A stretch of DNA of 45,324 nt from DAINRZ01 sp964634885 (GTDB lineage Bacteria; Bacteroidota; Ignavibacteria; Kapaibacteriales; UBA2268): assembly GCA_964634885.1 (NCBI GenBank), contig CAZWLN010000037.1:1-45324 (forward strand), written 5' to 3'. Under the pieces are notes generated by a model. It was not told the origin of the DNA. It saw only the letters and a list, made by a program, of their open reading frames with translations, and did not search any database. How positions within the stretch are numbered: position 1 is the first letter of the stretch; every line of letters starts with the position of its first letter. Shown piece by piece: positions 25,086-34,078 of the stretch. A program made the translations under genes and the position numbers.

Positions 25086-26267
25086 ATGAAAACAGAAAAT
25101 TTAGGATTTGACACAAAACTAATTCACGGCGGGGAATTCGACGATCAATATGGAAGCGCATCAGTGCCAATTTACCAAACATCGACATTCAGGTTCAAGA
25201 ATGCAAGACACGGGGCCGAATGCTTTGCAGGCGAAAGCGACGGATATATCTACACCCGGATTGCCAACCCAACGATCCGTGCTTTGGAAAAGAACATTGC
25301 CGAATTGGAAAACGGTTTTGACGGCATTGCCACAAGTTCAGGAATGGCAGCAATATCAAGTGTGTATATGGCGCTGCTGGGCAGTGGGAGCCACATCATC
25401 AGCACTGCTTCGGTTTATGGCCCTGCAAGGGGCATTCTTGAACAGGATTTCTCAAGGTTCGGTGTAGAAGCTACCTTCATTAGCACGGCTGATGAAAAAA
25501 TGATTGAAGGAGCAATTAAGCCTAATTCAAAAGTACTGTACATCGAAACACCTTCCAATCCTACAATGGAACTCACGGACATACGCGCTTGTTCCGTAAT
25601 TGCGAAGAAACACAACCTGACACTTGTCGTTGACAACACTTTCTCGACTCCATACCTTCAAAAGCCACTGGACCTCGGAGCAGATGTTGTACTCCATTCA
25701 GTTACAAAATTCATTAACGGCCATGCCGACATCGTCGGAGGCATTGTCATAACCAAAGACGAAACGCTTTACAAGAAGATTCGCCATTGCATGGTCTATC
25801 TGGGTTGTAACATGGACCCCCACCAGGCATACATGGTGCTGAGAGGTGTGAAAACACTGTCTCTCAGAGTCGAACGCAACCAGGAAAACGCCATGAAAGT
25901 GGCATCCTATCTCGAAAAACACCCAAAGATAGAGTGGATTAAATATCCCGGCCTACAGTCCCATCCCCAACACAAACTGGCGAAAGAACAAATGAACGGA
26001 TTTGGTTCGATGATTAGTTTTGGAGTAAAGGGTGGATTGGAAGCCGGTAAAAAACTAATGGACAACGTTCATCTCGCCGCTTTAGCCGTTTCATTAGGCG
26101 GAGTTGAAACTCTCATCCAGCACCCGGCTTCCATGACTCATGCGGCTGTTGCAAAAGAGGACAAACTGAAAGCCGGAATTACGGACGACCTGGTAAGACT
26201 CTCCGTCGGCATCGAAGATGTAAACGACATCATCAATGACCTCAAACAGGCTTTAGACAAAGCTTGA
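25086..26267 (+). CDS. PLP-dependent trans-sulfuration enzyme (cystathionine/methionine gamma-lyase family)
   Basis: 393 residues from the ATG at 25086, which has GGAG four bases upstream; the open frame begins at 25038 but lacks a good site. PLP lysine K208 lies in LHSVTKFINGHADIVGG. Also visible are the phosphate-binding YTRIANPT (56-63), SSGMAA (85-89), Y111, and D183 in VVDNTFSTPY. The substrate could be cystathionine, homocysteine, methionine or an O-acyl-homoserine; the family cannot be split by eye. The Cys common in true methionine gamma-lyases next to the active-site Tyr is absent (VYGPAR). In this locus it may release sulfide or a persulfide. Confidence 0.9.
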   Translation: MKTENLGFDTKLIHGGEFDDQYGSASVPIYQTSTFRFKNARHGAECFAGESDGYIYTRIANPTIRALEKNIAELENGFDGIATSSGMAAISSVYMALLGSGSHIISTASVYGPARGILEQDFSRFGVEATFISTADEKMIEGAIKPNSKVLYIETPSNPTMELTDIRACSVIAKKHNLTLVVDNTFSTPYLQKPLDLGADVVLHSVTKFINGHADIVGGIVITKDETLYKKIRHCMVYLGCNMDPHQAYMVLRGVKTLSLRVERNQENAMKVASYLEKHPKIEWIKYPGLQSHPQHKLAKEQMNGFGSMISFGVKGGLEAGKKLMDNVHLAALAVSLGGVETLIQHPASMTHAAVAKEDKLKAGITDDLVRLSVGIEDVNDIINDLKQALDKA

Positions 26268-26322
26268 GTGAATACATCCCAATTTAAGTCAAAATTATGA
26301 TTTAGTTTTTACAGGTAAAAAA

Positions 26323-27123
26323 ATGAACGACAAATTTAAAAAACTGCAATTCCCTGAAATTAAAAAGATTATTGCAGTTGCTTCAGGAAAAGGCGGCGTC
26401 GGCAAATCCACTGTCAGCGCCAATATTGCCTATTCGTTAAACGCAGCAGGATTCAACACAGCCGTCTATGACGCCGACATCTACGGCCCTTCCATTCCCA
26501 CCATCTTCGGCCTGGAAGGGTTTCAGCCCGAAGTCATCGAACTGGAAAAGGAGATGTTCCTGCCGGCAGTAAAAGACAACATGCAGATCATGTCCATCGG
26601 TTTCTTCCTCAATCCAAGCCAGCCTGCTATTTGGAGAGGCCCTGCCGCTTCGGCTTACCTTAAAAAATTCCTGGAAGACACCTGCTGGAAAAACATTGAT
26701 TACATGATCATAGACCTGCCGCCCGGCACAGGCGACATCCCTCTGACCCTTTGCCAGGAAATTCCCCTTGACGGAGTTATTATCGTTACTACTCCACAAA
26801 AACTCTCACTTGCTGACGTACAAAAGTCCGCCTCGATGTTCAATCATAAAGACATTGGGGTTCCGATTCTAGGCATTGTTGAGAATATGTCCTGGTTTAC
26901 ACCCTCTGCTCACCCTGATGAGAAGTATTACCTTTTCGGCAAGAACGGAGGCCAGAAACTGGCAGAGGCTTTCAAAACAGAACTCATTGCCAGCCTGCCG
27001 TTAATAGACGGACTCTGCGACGCAACCGACAGCGGCAGCCTGAAGGATTTTGGGAACAGCCTGTTAAAGAATGAATTCGACAGCATTGTTGCAAAAATTA
27101 ATTCAGTATTAAAAATTAAATAA
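26323..27123 (+). CDS. Mrp/NBP35-type iron-sulfur carrier ATPase
   Basis: 266 residues. Deviant Walker A GKGGVGKS (22-29), YDADIYGPSIP and DLPPGTGDI are the hallmarks of the MinD/Mrp group. The N-terminal MIP18 (DUF59) domain of long Mrp proteins is missing. The CxxC seen after ENMS in many ApbC proteins is replaced by ENMSWFTPSAHPDEKYYLFG, a form common in Bacteroidota. These ATPases bind and deliver Fe-S or related clusters. Its pairing with the NifX-like gene 14 bp downstream matches the ORP-type and other NifX loci of anaerobes. Confidence 0.93.
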   Translation: MNDKFKKLQFPEIKKIIAVASGKGGVGKSTVSANIAYSLNAAGFNTAVYDADIYGPSIPTIFGLEGFQPEVIELEKEMFLPAVKDNMQIMSIGFFLNPSQPAIWRGPAASAYLKKFLEDTCWKNIDYMIIDLPPGTGDIPLTLCQEIPLDGVIIVTTPQKLSLADVQKSASMFNHKDIGVPILGIVENMSWFTPSAHPDEKYYLFGKNGGQKLAEAFKTELIASLPLIDGLCDATDSGSLKDFGNSLLKNEFDSIVAKINSVLKIK

Positions 27124-27137
27124 CCGAAAGGAAAACT

Positions 27138-27506
27138 ATGAAAGTATGCATTCCAACAGAAGAGACAAAAGGGCTGGATTCCATCGCTTACGGACACTTC
27201 GGCAGCGCCCCCTATTTTCTCATTTATGACACTGTCGCCAATAATTTCGAAATTCTTGACAACGGCGAATCAAACCATGAACACGGCCAGTGTAACCCAA
27301 TAACACCTCTCAGGGAGAAGGGGGTCGACATCGTCATTGTTGCAGGCATGGGACAAAGAGCGCTGTTGAACCTTCAGTCGATGGGCATAGCCGTCTTCAG
27401 GACAGCAGAAGGACAATCGATTAGCAGCATCATCTCCAATCTCGATCCGTCCAACCTGGAGATGCTTACAATCGAAAATAGCTGTGCACATCATAATTGC
27501 CATTGA
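27138..27506 (+). CDS. NifX/NifB-type (dinitrogenase FeMo-cofactor) domain protein
   Basis: 122 residues, a single RNase H-like NifX domain with KVCIPTE, YGHFGSAPYFLIYD, and AGMGQRALLNLQSMGIAVF. The tail CAHHNCH supplies Cys and His ligands. There are no nitrogenase genes in the window, so this belongs to the non-nitrogenase NifX relatives, which include the Mo-Cu-sulfide-binding orange protein of Desulfovibrio. AAGGA precedes the ATG. It ends the locus just before a terminator. Confidence 0.92.
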   Translation: MKVCIPTEETKGLDSIAYGHFGSAPYFLIYDTVANNFEILDNGESNHEHGQCNPITPLREKGVDIVIVAGMGQRALLNLQSMGIAVFRTAEGQSISSIISNLDPSNLEMLTIENSCAHHNCH

Positions 27507-27551
27507 CATGATGTCAAGGTGTCAAAGGCTAACAACGCATCACATAAAACG

Positions 27552-27588
27552 AACCCCCGAAGCATAACAAACACTCCGGGGGTTTTAC
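27552..27588. terminator. Bidirectional rho-independent terminator
   Basis: Stem AACCCCCG (27552-27559) with CGGGGGTT (27577-27584), followed by TTAC on the plus strand and preceded by AAAACG, giving a T-run on the minus strand too. It separates the NifX locus from the convergent lipoprotein gene. Confidence 0.8.
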
Positions 27589-27610
27589 AAACTATCCGGC
27601 CAAATAATTA

Positions 27611-28318
27611 CTATTTATAATTCTTGGCTTTTTCTTTGTCAACTTTTTTGATCTCCGGTTTGCCGTTGTACCTGATCGGCACATCCTTGAAAGTACCTGC
27701 CACCCATGAATCCTTGTAATCGGAGAAGCCCTGGTAGCACACTGCAATCTTACCTGAAGCCTTACCGGCAATCTGTACGTTCTCGCCCTTCTTGTCCCAG
27801 GGTTTCAATTCCCATGAGGTAAATTCGACGACATAGGCATTGGTAGCGTTGAGGCTTGTCGTGGAATTCTTGTCGTCGGCGCTCGTCATCTGCCACCAGC
27901 CGTCGGAAGCAAGAGTCTTGGTGATCTTCGTACCTGCTTTGGGGGCAAAAGGCAGTTCGACGTTGAGGTACTGGCCTTCGGGGAACATGGAAGTGGGCGA
28001 TTCGAGAGGTTTCTCGTAGAAGATGATATACCACTGGTTGAACTTCGGCTCGATGGTGATATACTGTGGATTGAACTGTTTACCGTTGGCAGCGCCCTGC
28101 ACCGGCTCATCGGGAATCATCTCGAAAGCAGGAGTGGTCGTAAACTTGAAAGAGCTGGTGATCTTGGGTTCTTCTTTCGCTGGTTCCTCTTTCTTGGTAG
28201 TGTCTTTCACAACAGTCGAGTCTGTTTTCTTGGGCTGGTCTGTTTCCTTCTTTTCAGTCTTACAGGCTGCAACGACGAAAACGATGAGCAATAATGCTGC
28301 AATTGATTTGAACTTCAT
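27611..28318 (-). CDS. Lipoprotein of unknown function
   Basis: 235 residues. The lipoprotein signal ends VVAAC with Cys at residue 19. A linker of Lys, Thr, Pro and Glu (20-50) leads to a globular part rich in aromatic residues (FNQWYIIFYEKP, SDGWWQMTSADD, VVEFTSWELKPW). No enzyme motif is seen. AAGGA precedes the start. The large charged linker suggests it reaches away from the membrane. The gene upstream on the same strand is pfkA, 44 bp away. Confidence 0.75.
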   Translation of the reverse strand: MKFKSIAALLLIVFVVAACKTEKKETDQPKKTDSTVVKDTTKKEEPAKEEPKITSSFKFTTTPAFEMIPDEPVQGAANGKQFNPQYITIEPKFNQWYIIFYEKPLESPTSMFPEGQYLNVELPFAPKAGTKITKTLASDGWWQMTSADDKNSTTSLNATNAYVVEFTSWELKPWDKKGENVQIAGKASGKIAVCYQGFSDYKDSWVAGTFKDVPIRYNGKPEIKKVDKEKAKNYK

Positions 28319-28362
28319 AACATATCCTTTCGGAAATTGTTTAACATAAATCCAGATAAGAT

Positions 28363-29367
28363 CTATCTTAATGCACTGATGAAATCTAACATTTCCCTTG
28401 GAATATCCATCTCGTTGGATTCATCGTTAATAGCTTCGCTGAGAGGCAGTTTTGCAGGAGGCTGGCCTCCGTAATAGGTAATGTAGAAGGCGCTGTCGCC
28501 CTTGTTGTATGCGTCTTTGACCATGCAGTAGCCGAGCCAGCTTCCGAGGAGAATGTCTTTGACGGAAGCAGAACCGCCGCGCTGGAAATAGCCCATGTCC
28601 ACTGTCCTGATCTCATGCTGGATGTTGCGGCGCTTGAAAATCACTTCGAGTATCTCCCTGATCTCTTCTGCCGATTTCTCATAGCCTTCGGAAACAATTA
28701 TCCTCGAGTCGCGGTCGCGTTCGTCGATCATCGTGGCAATAGTTTCGAAATCAATATCCTCGCGGGGCAGCAGTATCTGTTCGGCGCCGGTAGCAATGCC
28801 GGAGTAGAAAGCCAGGTAGCCCGAGTCCCTGCCCATCGATTCGATGAGATAGACCCTTCTGTGGGCGCTGGCAGTGTCGCGTATCCATTCGAGCATCTCG
28901 AGGCTCTTGGACACAGCACTGTAAAAGCCGATGGAGTACCCGTGCTTGTTGCACACATCGTTGTCGATGGACCCGGGTGCTACAAGTATTCTTGTCCTGA
29001 GATTGTTCTTAACGATGATATTATTGATAACGTTTGCGGCGTTGAGACTGCCGTTACCACCGATGACAAAGAGGTAATCGAAAAAATTGTCGTGCAGGTT
29101 CATAGCCATGGCTTCCTGCATATCGATGTCGTCTTTCAACTCGGGCACCCTGAGCGTACCGAGAATGGTACCGCCGGCCTGGGCCATGCCCCTGGTGTCT
29201 TTCTTGCTCAGTTTGCGGTAATTGTTGTCAACCAGTCCTCTCCAGCCGTCGATTACCCCCCAGACCGAGGTTGTGGGTTTCAGGTTGAGGGCGCTGCGGA
29301 CCACTGCCCTGACGAAAGCGTTCATTCCCGGACTGTCTCCACCACCTGTCAGAATTGCAAATTTCAT
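28363..29367 (-). CDS. pfkA: 6-phosphofructokinase, with GGDGS motif changed to GGNGS
   Basis: 334 residues. It phosphorylates fructose 6-phosphate in glycolysis. GGGDSPGMNAFVR (8-20) binds the nucleotide, catalytic D135 lies in PGSIDND, and MGRDSGYLAFYSGIATGAE matches the substrate-binding helix. Gly after the variable position in GGNGS and in PGS points to the ATP-type rather than PPi-type enzyme. The Asp that normally coordinates Mg-ATP in GGDGS (E. coli D103) is N105, which may lower activity or change its metal or nucleotide use. No other glycolytic gene is nearby. Confidence 0.9.
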   Translation of the reverse strand: MKFAILTGGGDSPGMNAFVRAVVRSALNLKPTTSVWGVIDGWRGLVDNNYRKLSKKDTRGMAQAGGTILGTLRVPELKDDIDMQEAMAMNLHDNFFDYLFVIGGNGSLNAANVINNIIVKNNLRTRILVAPGSIDNDVCNKHGYSIGFYSAVSKSLEMLEWIRDTASAHRRVYLIESMGRDSGYLAFYSGIATGAEQILLPREDIDFETIATMIDERDRDSRIIVSEGYEKSAEEIREILEVIFKRRNIQHEIRTVDMGYFQRGGSASVKDILLGSWLGYCMVKDAYNKGDSAFYITYYGGQPPAKLPLSEAINDESNEMDIPREMLDFISALR

Positions 29368-29620
29368 ACTAATATACCATAGTAATTAAACTTTATTTAA
29401 AAACCTGTTACTCAAATTAATACTCTTATCGCAATAAAAAAAGATTAAAAATTTGCCGAATTGCCTTAATTATTCTCATATTCATTTTATTTTTTTAAAC
29501 TATTGGAATTTTAACTTATTTTAGTAAGTTATAATTTGATAATTTCATTAATAATGTATAGGAAAAAATTATTTTTTATATAATTATCCATTAATTTCGG
29601 AAATATTCGGAGGGAATTAA
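29368..29620. promoter_or_regulatory. AT-rich divergent promoter region
   Basis: 253 bp between the divergent phosphofructokinase and lipoprotein starts. It is strongly AT-rich with a weak AACTTA/TAAGTT hairpin near 29514-29531. Promoters of both genes must lie here, but no exact boxes were assigned. Confidence 0.4.
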
Positions 29621-30703
29621 ATGAAGAAACTGATTTTTATTGTACTGATTAGCTTTAGCTTAGGCATAGTGCTCAACAGTTGCGGCGAAAAAGAACTGCC
29701 GCCTGGAGATATGAATAATTTCCAGGTTTACAAGGACCCGACAACAAAGTTTGAGATTAAAATACCCAAGAGCTGGGTGTTGTCTCCCAAGCAGAACCGG
29801 CTCATCGCTTACTCATCTGAAAAAGCCAGGGCTACCGGTTTGTTCGACCCGAACAATATGGAAATCGACGAGAAAGACCCTGCTGCAAAAATCGAGGTTC
29901 TGACCATCGCTATGACAGATTCGATGAACTTTGATTATTTCTTCGATAAATCAAAGCTTTTCGATACCAAAGTCTATTCACCCAAAAAAGAAGTTACCAT
30001 CGGCGGTGTTAAGGGCTGGGTTCAGGAATACGGCTTTCCCCGCGGTTACGAAAGCAGATGGGACGGCGAAATCTATTATGCCGTCAATCCCGACACTTTG
30101 GGCGGCATGCTGACCATCGTTACTTTCGACGCTCTCGGCACACAGTATAAATCCTATTACAAACCCTTCTTCGACCAGATCATCAAAGACTTGAAGATTG
30201 CCGTCAGGCCGGTCGTAGAAAAGAAAGACTCCCTGACTCCGCTTCCGGCACCTTCAAAAACAATGAAAACCATTACCGGCTCAGGCTTTGCCATCGATAT
30301 ACCCGACAACTTCACTTCCTATCCTTCACAAAAAGGTAAGAACACCATCAATGCATATAATTACATGGGTGAAAGAAGAAAAGACTGTAACATCCTCATC
30401 GAAGAACTCGATCCCAAAGGTAAAACCGACCTAAGGAAGATCGTCGATGACATACAGAAGAAAATCGGCGGCGCTTCACCTGTCCAGCCAATGACACTCG
30501 GCGGCGGCGTCAAAGGATTTGTGTTTGCTTACACGATACGTAAAGACTCACGCAGCCAGGTTTACTTCGCAATGAAGGACAAGAGGCTCTTCAGGATCAC
30601 TATTAACTGGTACACCGGTTTCAATCCTGTGGACAACAAACCGGAAGAACCTTTGTACAAAGAAATATTCATCAGAAGCGCAAAGAGCTTCAGGTTCCAA
30701 TAA
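29621..30703 (+). CDS. Lipoprotein with two PsbP-like halves
   Basis: 360 residues, preceded by GGAGGG. The lipoprotein signal ends IVLNSC. The protein appears to have two similar alpha/beta halves (about 35-195 and 217-360), each starting with a FEIKIPKSWVL or FAIDIPDNFTS strand and ending with DQIIKDLKIAV or IFIRSAKSFRF. This resembles PsbP/DUF1795-type lipoproteins found in bacteria. Function unknown; there is no catalytic motif. A strong terminator follows. Confidence 0.78.
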   Translation: MKKLIFIVLISFSLGIVLNSCGEKELPPGDMNNFQVYKDPTTKFEIKIPKSWVLSPKQNRLIAYSSEKARATGLFDPNNMEIDEKDPAAKIEVLTIAMTDSMNFDYFFDKSKLFDTKVYSPKKEVTIGGVKGWVQEYGFPRGYESRWDGEIYYAVNPDTLGGMLTIVTFDALGTQYKSYYKPFFDQIIKDLKIAVRPVVEKKDSLTPLPAPSKTMKTITGSGFAIDIPDNFTSYPSQKGKNTINAYNYMGERRKDCNILIEELDPKGKTDLRKIVDDIQKKIGGASPVQPMTLGGGVKGFVFAYTIRKDSRSQVYFAMKDKRLFRITINWYTGFNPVDNKPEEPLYKEIFIRSAKSFRFQ

Positions 30704-30724
30704 CTAATATATTTGAATTCTTAC

Positions 30725-30763
30725 GGGAGGCTGCCACTACGTGCGGCCTCCCCTTATTTTTTT
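30725..30763 (+). terminator. Strong rho-independent terminator
   Basis: GGGAGGCTGC and GCGGCCTCCC pair (one G:T) around CACTACGT, followed by CCTTATTTTTTT. It ends the lipoprotein transcript. Confidence 0.85.
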
Positions 30764-30803
30764 AGCCCGTACGGACGGAGCTGAAATGCAACCGGGAGAA
30801 TGA

Positions 30804-32627
30804 ATGGCAACGCCGGAGAAAAGACGAAAGACCAGTAGTAAAACAGATAACAAAACCGCTGTCTCTGAAAAGAAAACAGACGACACCGCCATCCTGCCCG
30901 GTAAAACCACAAAAACAAAATCCACAAAAAAAACGACCACAAAAGACAGTACTGTTTCCGGTGAGATTTCCGCCTCTGAAGCCAGGCTAAGGGATTTCAT
31001 CGATTTCCTTCCACAGATAGTTTTCGAATCGGACATCGCGGGAAAAGCTACACTCGTAAGCCGCTACGGCCTCGACGCTTTAGGCTATTCCCAGGAAGAC
31101 TACCGGGAAGGGATGCAGATCCTCAACATGATCAGTCCCGCACAAAGGGAGACGGCTGCGGTTAACCTCCGGGCAATACTGAACGGAAAGGCAATGCAGG
31201 GTAACGAATACATGCTTTGCAGGAAGGACGGTTCACTCTTTCCGGGCATCATCTACACTACTCTCAAGTGGGAAGAAGGGAAAGTAATCGGCTTCAGGGG
31301 CATCGTTGTCGATATTACAGAAAGAAAGAAGATTGAAGTTGCCCTGACCAAATCCGAGACATTGTTCCATACACTCTATAATAATTCGACGGACGCCATC
31401 TTCCTGCTGAAGGACGGACTCATCAGCGACTGCAATCCCAAGGCGATACATCTGTTTAATTATCCTGTGTTCGAACTGAGGGGCAATCCTCCCGAGCGCT
31501 TCTCCCCTGTCTATCAACCCGACAGGTCCAATTCATCGGAAGCGCTGAAATACTACTTCAATTCCGTTCTCGCAGGCGAACCGCAGTTTTTCGAGTGGCA
31601 ATTCCGTAAGAAAGACCGCTCACTGTTCTTTACCGAAGTGTCGATGAACAGAATCGACGTCCGGGGCGAAGTCCTGGTACATATGGTTGTCCGCGACATT
31701 ACCGAACGTAAGAAATATGAGAATATAATTAAAAGGCTGAACCAGGAACTGGAAAAGAAAGTGATGGAGAGAACGGCAGAACTCAAAGCCGCACTCGAAC
31801 ACATCTCCAACGCCAACATCCAGCACCAGATACTGATAGACCAGATCTCGAGGGAATCGGAAAAGCTTGTGAGCCTGAACGAGAAACTGGCCAACTCCGA
31901 AACACAATTGAAGAATGCACTCGAAACCAAAGATAAATTCTTTTCAATCATCGCTCACGACATCAAGAATCCGCTTTACTCCATCACCCTGAACTCCGAG
32001 ATACTTCTGAACTACGGTGAGGGCCTCGACCAGGAAAGGCTGCGACAAAAACACAACCAGATATACTCAACGACGAAGAGAGTAACGGAATTGCTGGAGA
32101 ACCTGCTCCAGTGGGCGAAAAGCCAGATGGGCAAGATAGAGTATGATCCTTCCGAATTCGACCTGCACAAGATCGTCAACGAGATCAGGGATCTGTTTAA
32201 GTCGAACTTAGACAATAAGAAGATAACAATTAAGAATAATATATCCCGCAATAAAATTATATATGCAGATATTAAACTGATAAACACTGTAATTCGCAAC
32301 CTGGTTTCCAACGCCCTCAAGTTCAGCATGAAGAACAGCACAATCGAGGTGGACGTAACCGACAATAAGGATGGCAGCGAGATCATCGTTACGGACCATG
32401 GCGTAGGCATACCCAAAGAAAAGCAGGACAGGATTTTCATGGCAGGCAAGTCGATATCGACACTTGGAACCGAAAAAGAGAAAGGTACAGGGCTGGGATT
32501 GCTTCTCTGCAAGGAATTTGTTGAACTGCACGGTGGAAAGATCTGGGTTGTGAGCGAACAGGGCAAAGGAAGTGAATTCCACTTCACAATACCTTTCAAG
32601 CGCCGCATCGAGCCGGTTAAGCCATAG
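30804..32627 (+). CDS. Cytosolic PAS-domain sensor histidine kinase
   Basis: 607 residues, no membrane segment. A Lys/Thr-rich tail (1-52) is followed by PAS-PAC 1 (about 58-177, ending VVDITERKK), PAS-PAC 2 (about 178-300, ending VVRDITERKK), a coiled coil (300-375), HisKA with H385 in SIIAHDIKNPL, and HATPase (about 480-600) with N-box IRNLVSNALKF, G1 DHGVGIP and G2 GTGLGLLLCKEF. GGGAG precedes the ATG. There is no response regulator next to it; the nearest is at 13169. It senses an intracellular signal. Confidence 0.94.
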   Translation: MATPEKRRKTSSKTDNKTAVSEKKTDDTAILPGKTTKTKSTKKTTTKDSTVSGEISASEARLRDFIDFLPQIVFESDIAGKATLVSRYGLDALGYSQEDYREGMQILNMISPAQRETAAVNLRAILNGKAMQGNEYMLCRKDGSLFPGIIYTTLKWEEGKVIGFRGIVVDITERKKIEVALTKSETLFHTLYNNSTDAIFLLKDGLISDCNPKAIHLFNYPVFELRGNPPERFSPVYQPDRSNSSEALKYYFNSVLAGEPQFFEWQFRKKDRSLFFTEVSMNRIDVRGEVLVHMVVRDITERKKYENIIKRLNQELEKKVMERTAELKAALEHISNANIQHQILIDQISRESEKLVSLNEKLANSETQLKNALETKDKFFSIIAHDIKNPLYSITLNSEILLNYGEGLDQERLRQKHNQIYSTTKRVTELLENLLQWAKSQMGKIEYDPSEFDLHKIVNEIRDLFKSNLDNKKITIKNNISRNKIIYADIKLINTVIRNLVSNALKFSMKNSTIEVDVTDNKDGSEIIVTDHGVGIPKEKQDRIFMAGKSISTLGTEKEKGTGLGLLLCKEFVELHGGKIWVVSEQGKGSEFHFTIPFKRRIEPVKP

Positions 32628-32681
32628 TGTTTTCAGTATTTTTCCCAATGTGATTATTAATAAATAAAATGATAGAATACT

Positions 32682-33581
32682 ATGTATAAAGTAGCAGACG
32701 CACATTGTGACACACTTACCAAGTTCAACGGGAACCCTTTCTATTCTCCTGATGCCGCCTGGAACCTGAAGAAATTCAGGAAAGCCAAAGGCGCCTTGCA
32801 GTATATGGCAATATTCACCCCTGACAATCTCAGCGGCGACAATGCCCTTGCCTTTGCCGTCAATCACATGGGAAGGTTCATCAGGTACAAGCCGGCTGAG
32901 GTATCATTGCTCGAAACACCGGCAGATTACAACGACAAGAAAATCAACGTGCTCGTTTCCATCGAAGGCGGTTCTCCTTTGATCAATGACATCAGCAACC
33001 TGCTCGCCCTGTACAAGCTCGGGGTACGGGCTGTTACCCTGACATGGAACCACCGCAATTTCCTCGGCGACGGCGTCAATGAAGAATACGGCCTGACTGC
33101 TTTCGGCAGGGACGTTGTCAAAAAGATGAATGAACTGAAGATGATCGTCGATGTTTCACACCTCAACGAGAAAGGTTTCAGCGACGTAGCCTCAGTTTCC
33201 GACAAACCGTTCATTGCTTCGCACTCCAATGCTTATGCAATCTGCGAAAGCAAACGCAACCTGAAAGACGGCCAGATCAGGGAGATCGTTGCCCGGAAAG
33301 GGTTCATCGGCCTGAACCTCTATTCCGGCTTCCTTGGCAAGAAAGGCGACGACCTGAAACTGATGTTTGAAAAGCATGTGGCTCATTTCCTGGAATTAGG
33401 AGCTGAGGACGTATTAGGTCTCGGTGCAGATTACGACGGCATCGACGAATCTCCTTTCCCGGAGCCGAAATACTACAAAGAAATATTTGACATCTTTAAA
33501 AATAAAATGCTCCTCTCAAACGATATAATCGAAAAGATTATGTTTAAGAATCTTGTGGAATTTACTTTAAAATCAATATAA
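32682..33581 (+). CDS. Membrane-dipeptidase-like metallopeptidase, family M19
   Basis: 299 residues. Dinuclear-zinc motifs of the renal dipeptidase family are present: DAHCDT (H8, D10), VSIEGGSP, LTWNHRNFLGDG, DVSHLNEKGF and ASHSNAYA followed by RNLKDGQI. It cleaves dipeptides, possibly with D-amino acids from peptidoglycan. It has no signal peptide, so it is probably cytoplasmic. Its stop codon abuts the RNase HI start with no gap. Together with the amidase at 34079 this may form a murein-peptide salvage set. Confidence 0.93.
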   Translation: MYKVADAHCDTLTKFNGNPFYSPDAAWNLKKFRKAKGALQYMAIFTPDNLSGDNALAFAVNHMGRFIRYKPAEVSLLETPADYNDKKINVLVSIEGGSPLINDISNLLALYKLGVRAVTLTWNHRNFLGDGVNEEYGLTAFGRDVVKKMNELKMIVDVSHLNEKGFSDVASVSDKPFIASHSNAYAICESKRNLKDGQIREIVARKGFIGLNLYSGFLGKKGDDLKLMFEKHVAHFLELGAEDVLGLGADYDGIDESPFPEPKYYKEIFDIFKNKMLLSNDIIEKIMFKNLVEFTLKSI

Positions 33582-34064
33582 ATGGCAGAAAAAAAAGAGA
33601 TACAGATATACACGGACGGTTCAAGCTTCAACAATCCGGGTCCCGGCGGCTATGCTGCAATTCTGATTGCCGGGGACAGGCGCAAGGAGCTGTCCGGAGG
33701 GTTCCGCCTTACAACGAATAACAGGATGGAGATACTCTCTGTCGTCGAAGCCCTTAAGGCGTTGAAAAGCGCTGCTGGCTACAAAATCCGTATATTCTCC
33801 GACTCCCAGCTGGTCTGCAACGCTTTCAACAAGCGGTGGATATTCAAGTGGGAACGTGAGAACTGGAACAAGAGGCTCAACGCAGACCTGTGGAAGCTGC
33901 TGCTGAACGAGTACCGCAAATACGATGTGGAATTCAACTGGATTCCGGGCCATGAAGGCATCGACGAAAACGAGAACTGCGACGTACTGGCAAAGGCTGC
34001 CGCCTCCGGCAGTAACCTCCCTCCCGACACAGGGTATGAAAACAGCATCAAAGTTAATGATTAA
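33582..34064 (+). CDS. rnhA: Ribonuclease HI
   Basis: 160 residues. The four catalytic acids D12 (YTDGSS), E50 (NNRMEI), D74 (FSDSQ) and D134 (ENCD) and H124 (PGHEG) are all present. It removes RNA from RNA-DNA hybrids. It starts directly after the M19 stop. Confidence 0.97.
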   Translation: MAEKKEIQIYTDGSSFNNPGPGGYAAILIAGDRRKELSGGFRLTTNNRMEILSVVEALKALKSAAGYKIRIFSDSQLVCNAFNKRWIFKWERENWNKRLNADLWKLLLNEYRKYDVEFNWIPGHEGIDENENCDVLAKAAASGSNLPPDTGYENSIKVND

Positions 34065-34078
34065 TTAGAGATAGGATA

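Noticed and set aside
27138..27506. Nitrogen-fixation gene
   Set aside because: The NifX-like domain is present but no nifHDK, nifE or nifN appears; non-nitrogenase NifX relatives are common beside Mrp genes.
28615..29382. 255-codon plus-strand frame opposite phosphofructokinase
   Set aside because: It is fully antisense to pfkA, whose motifs are unmistakable.
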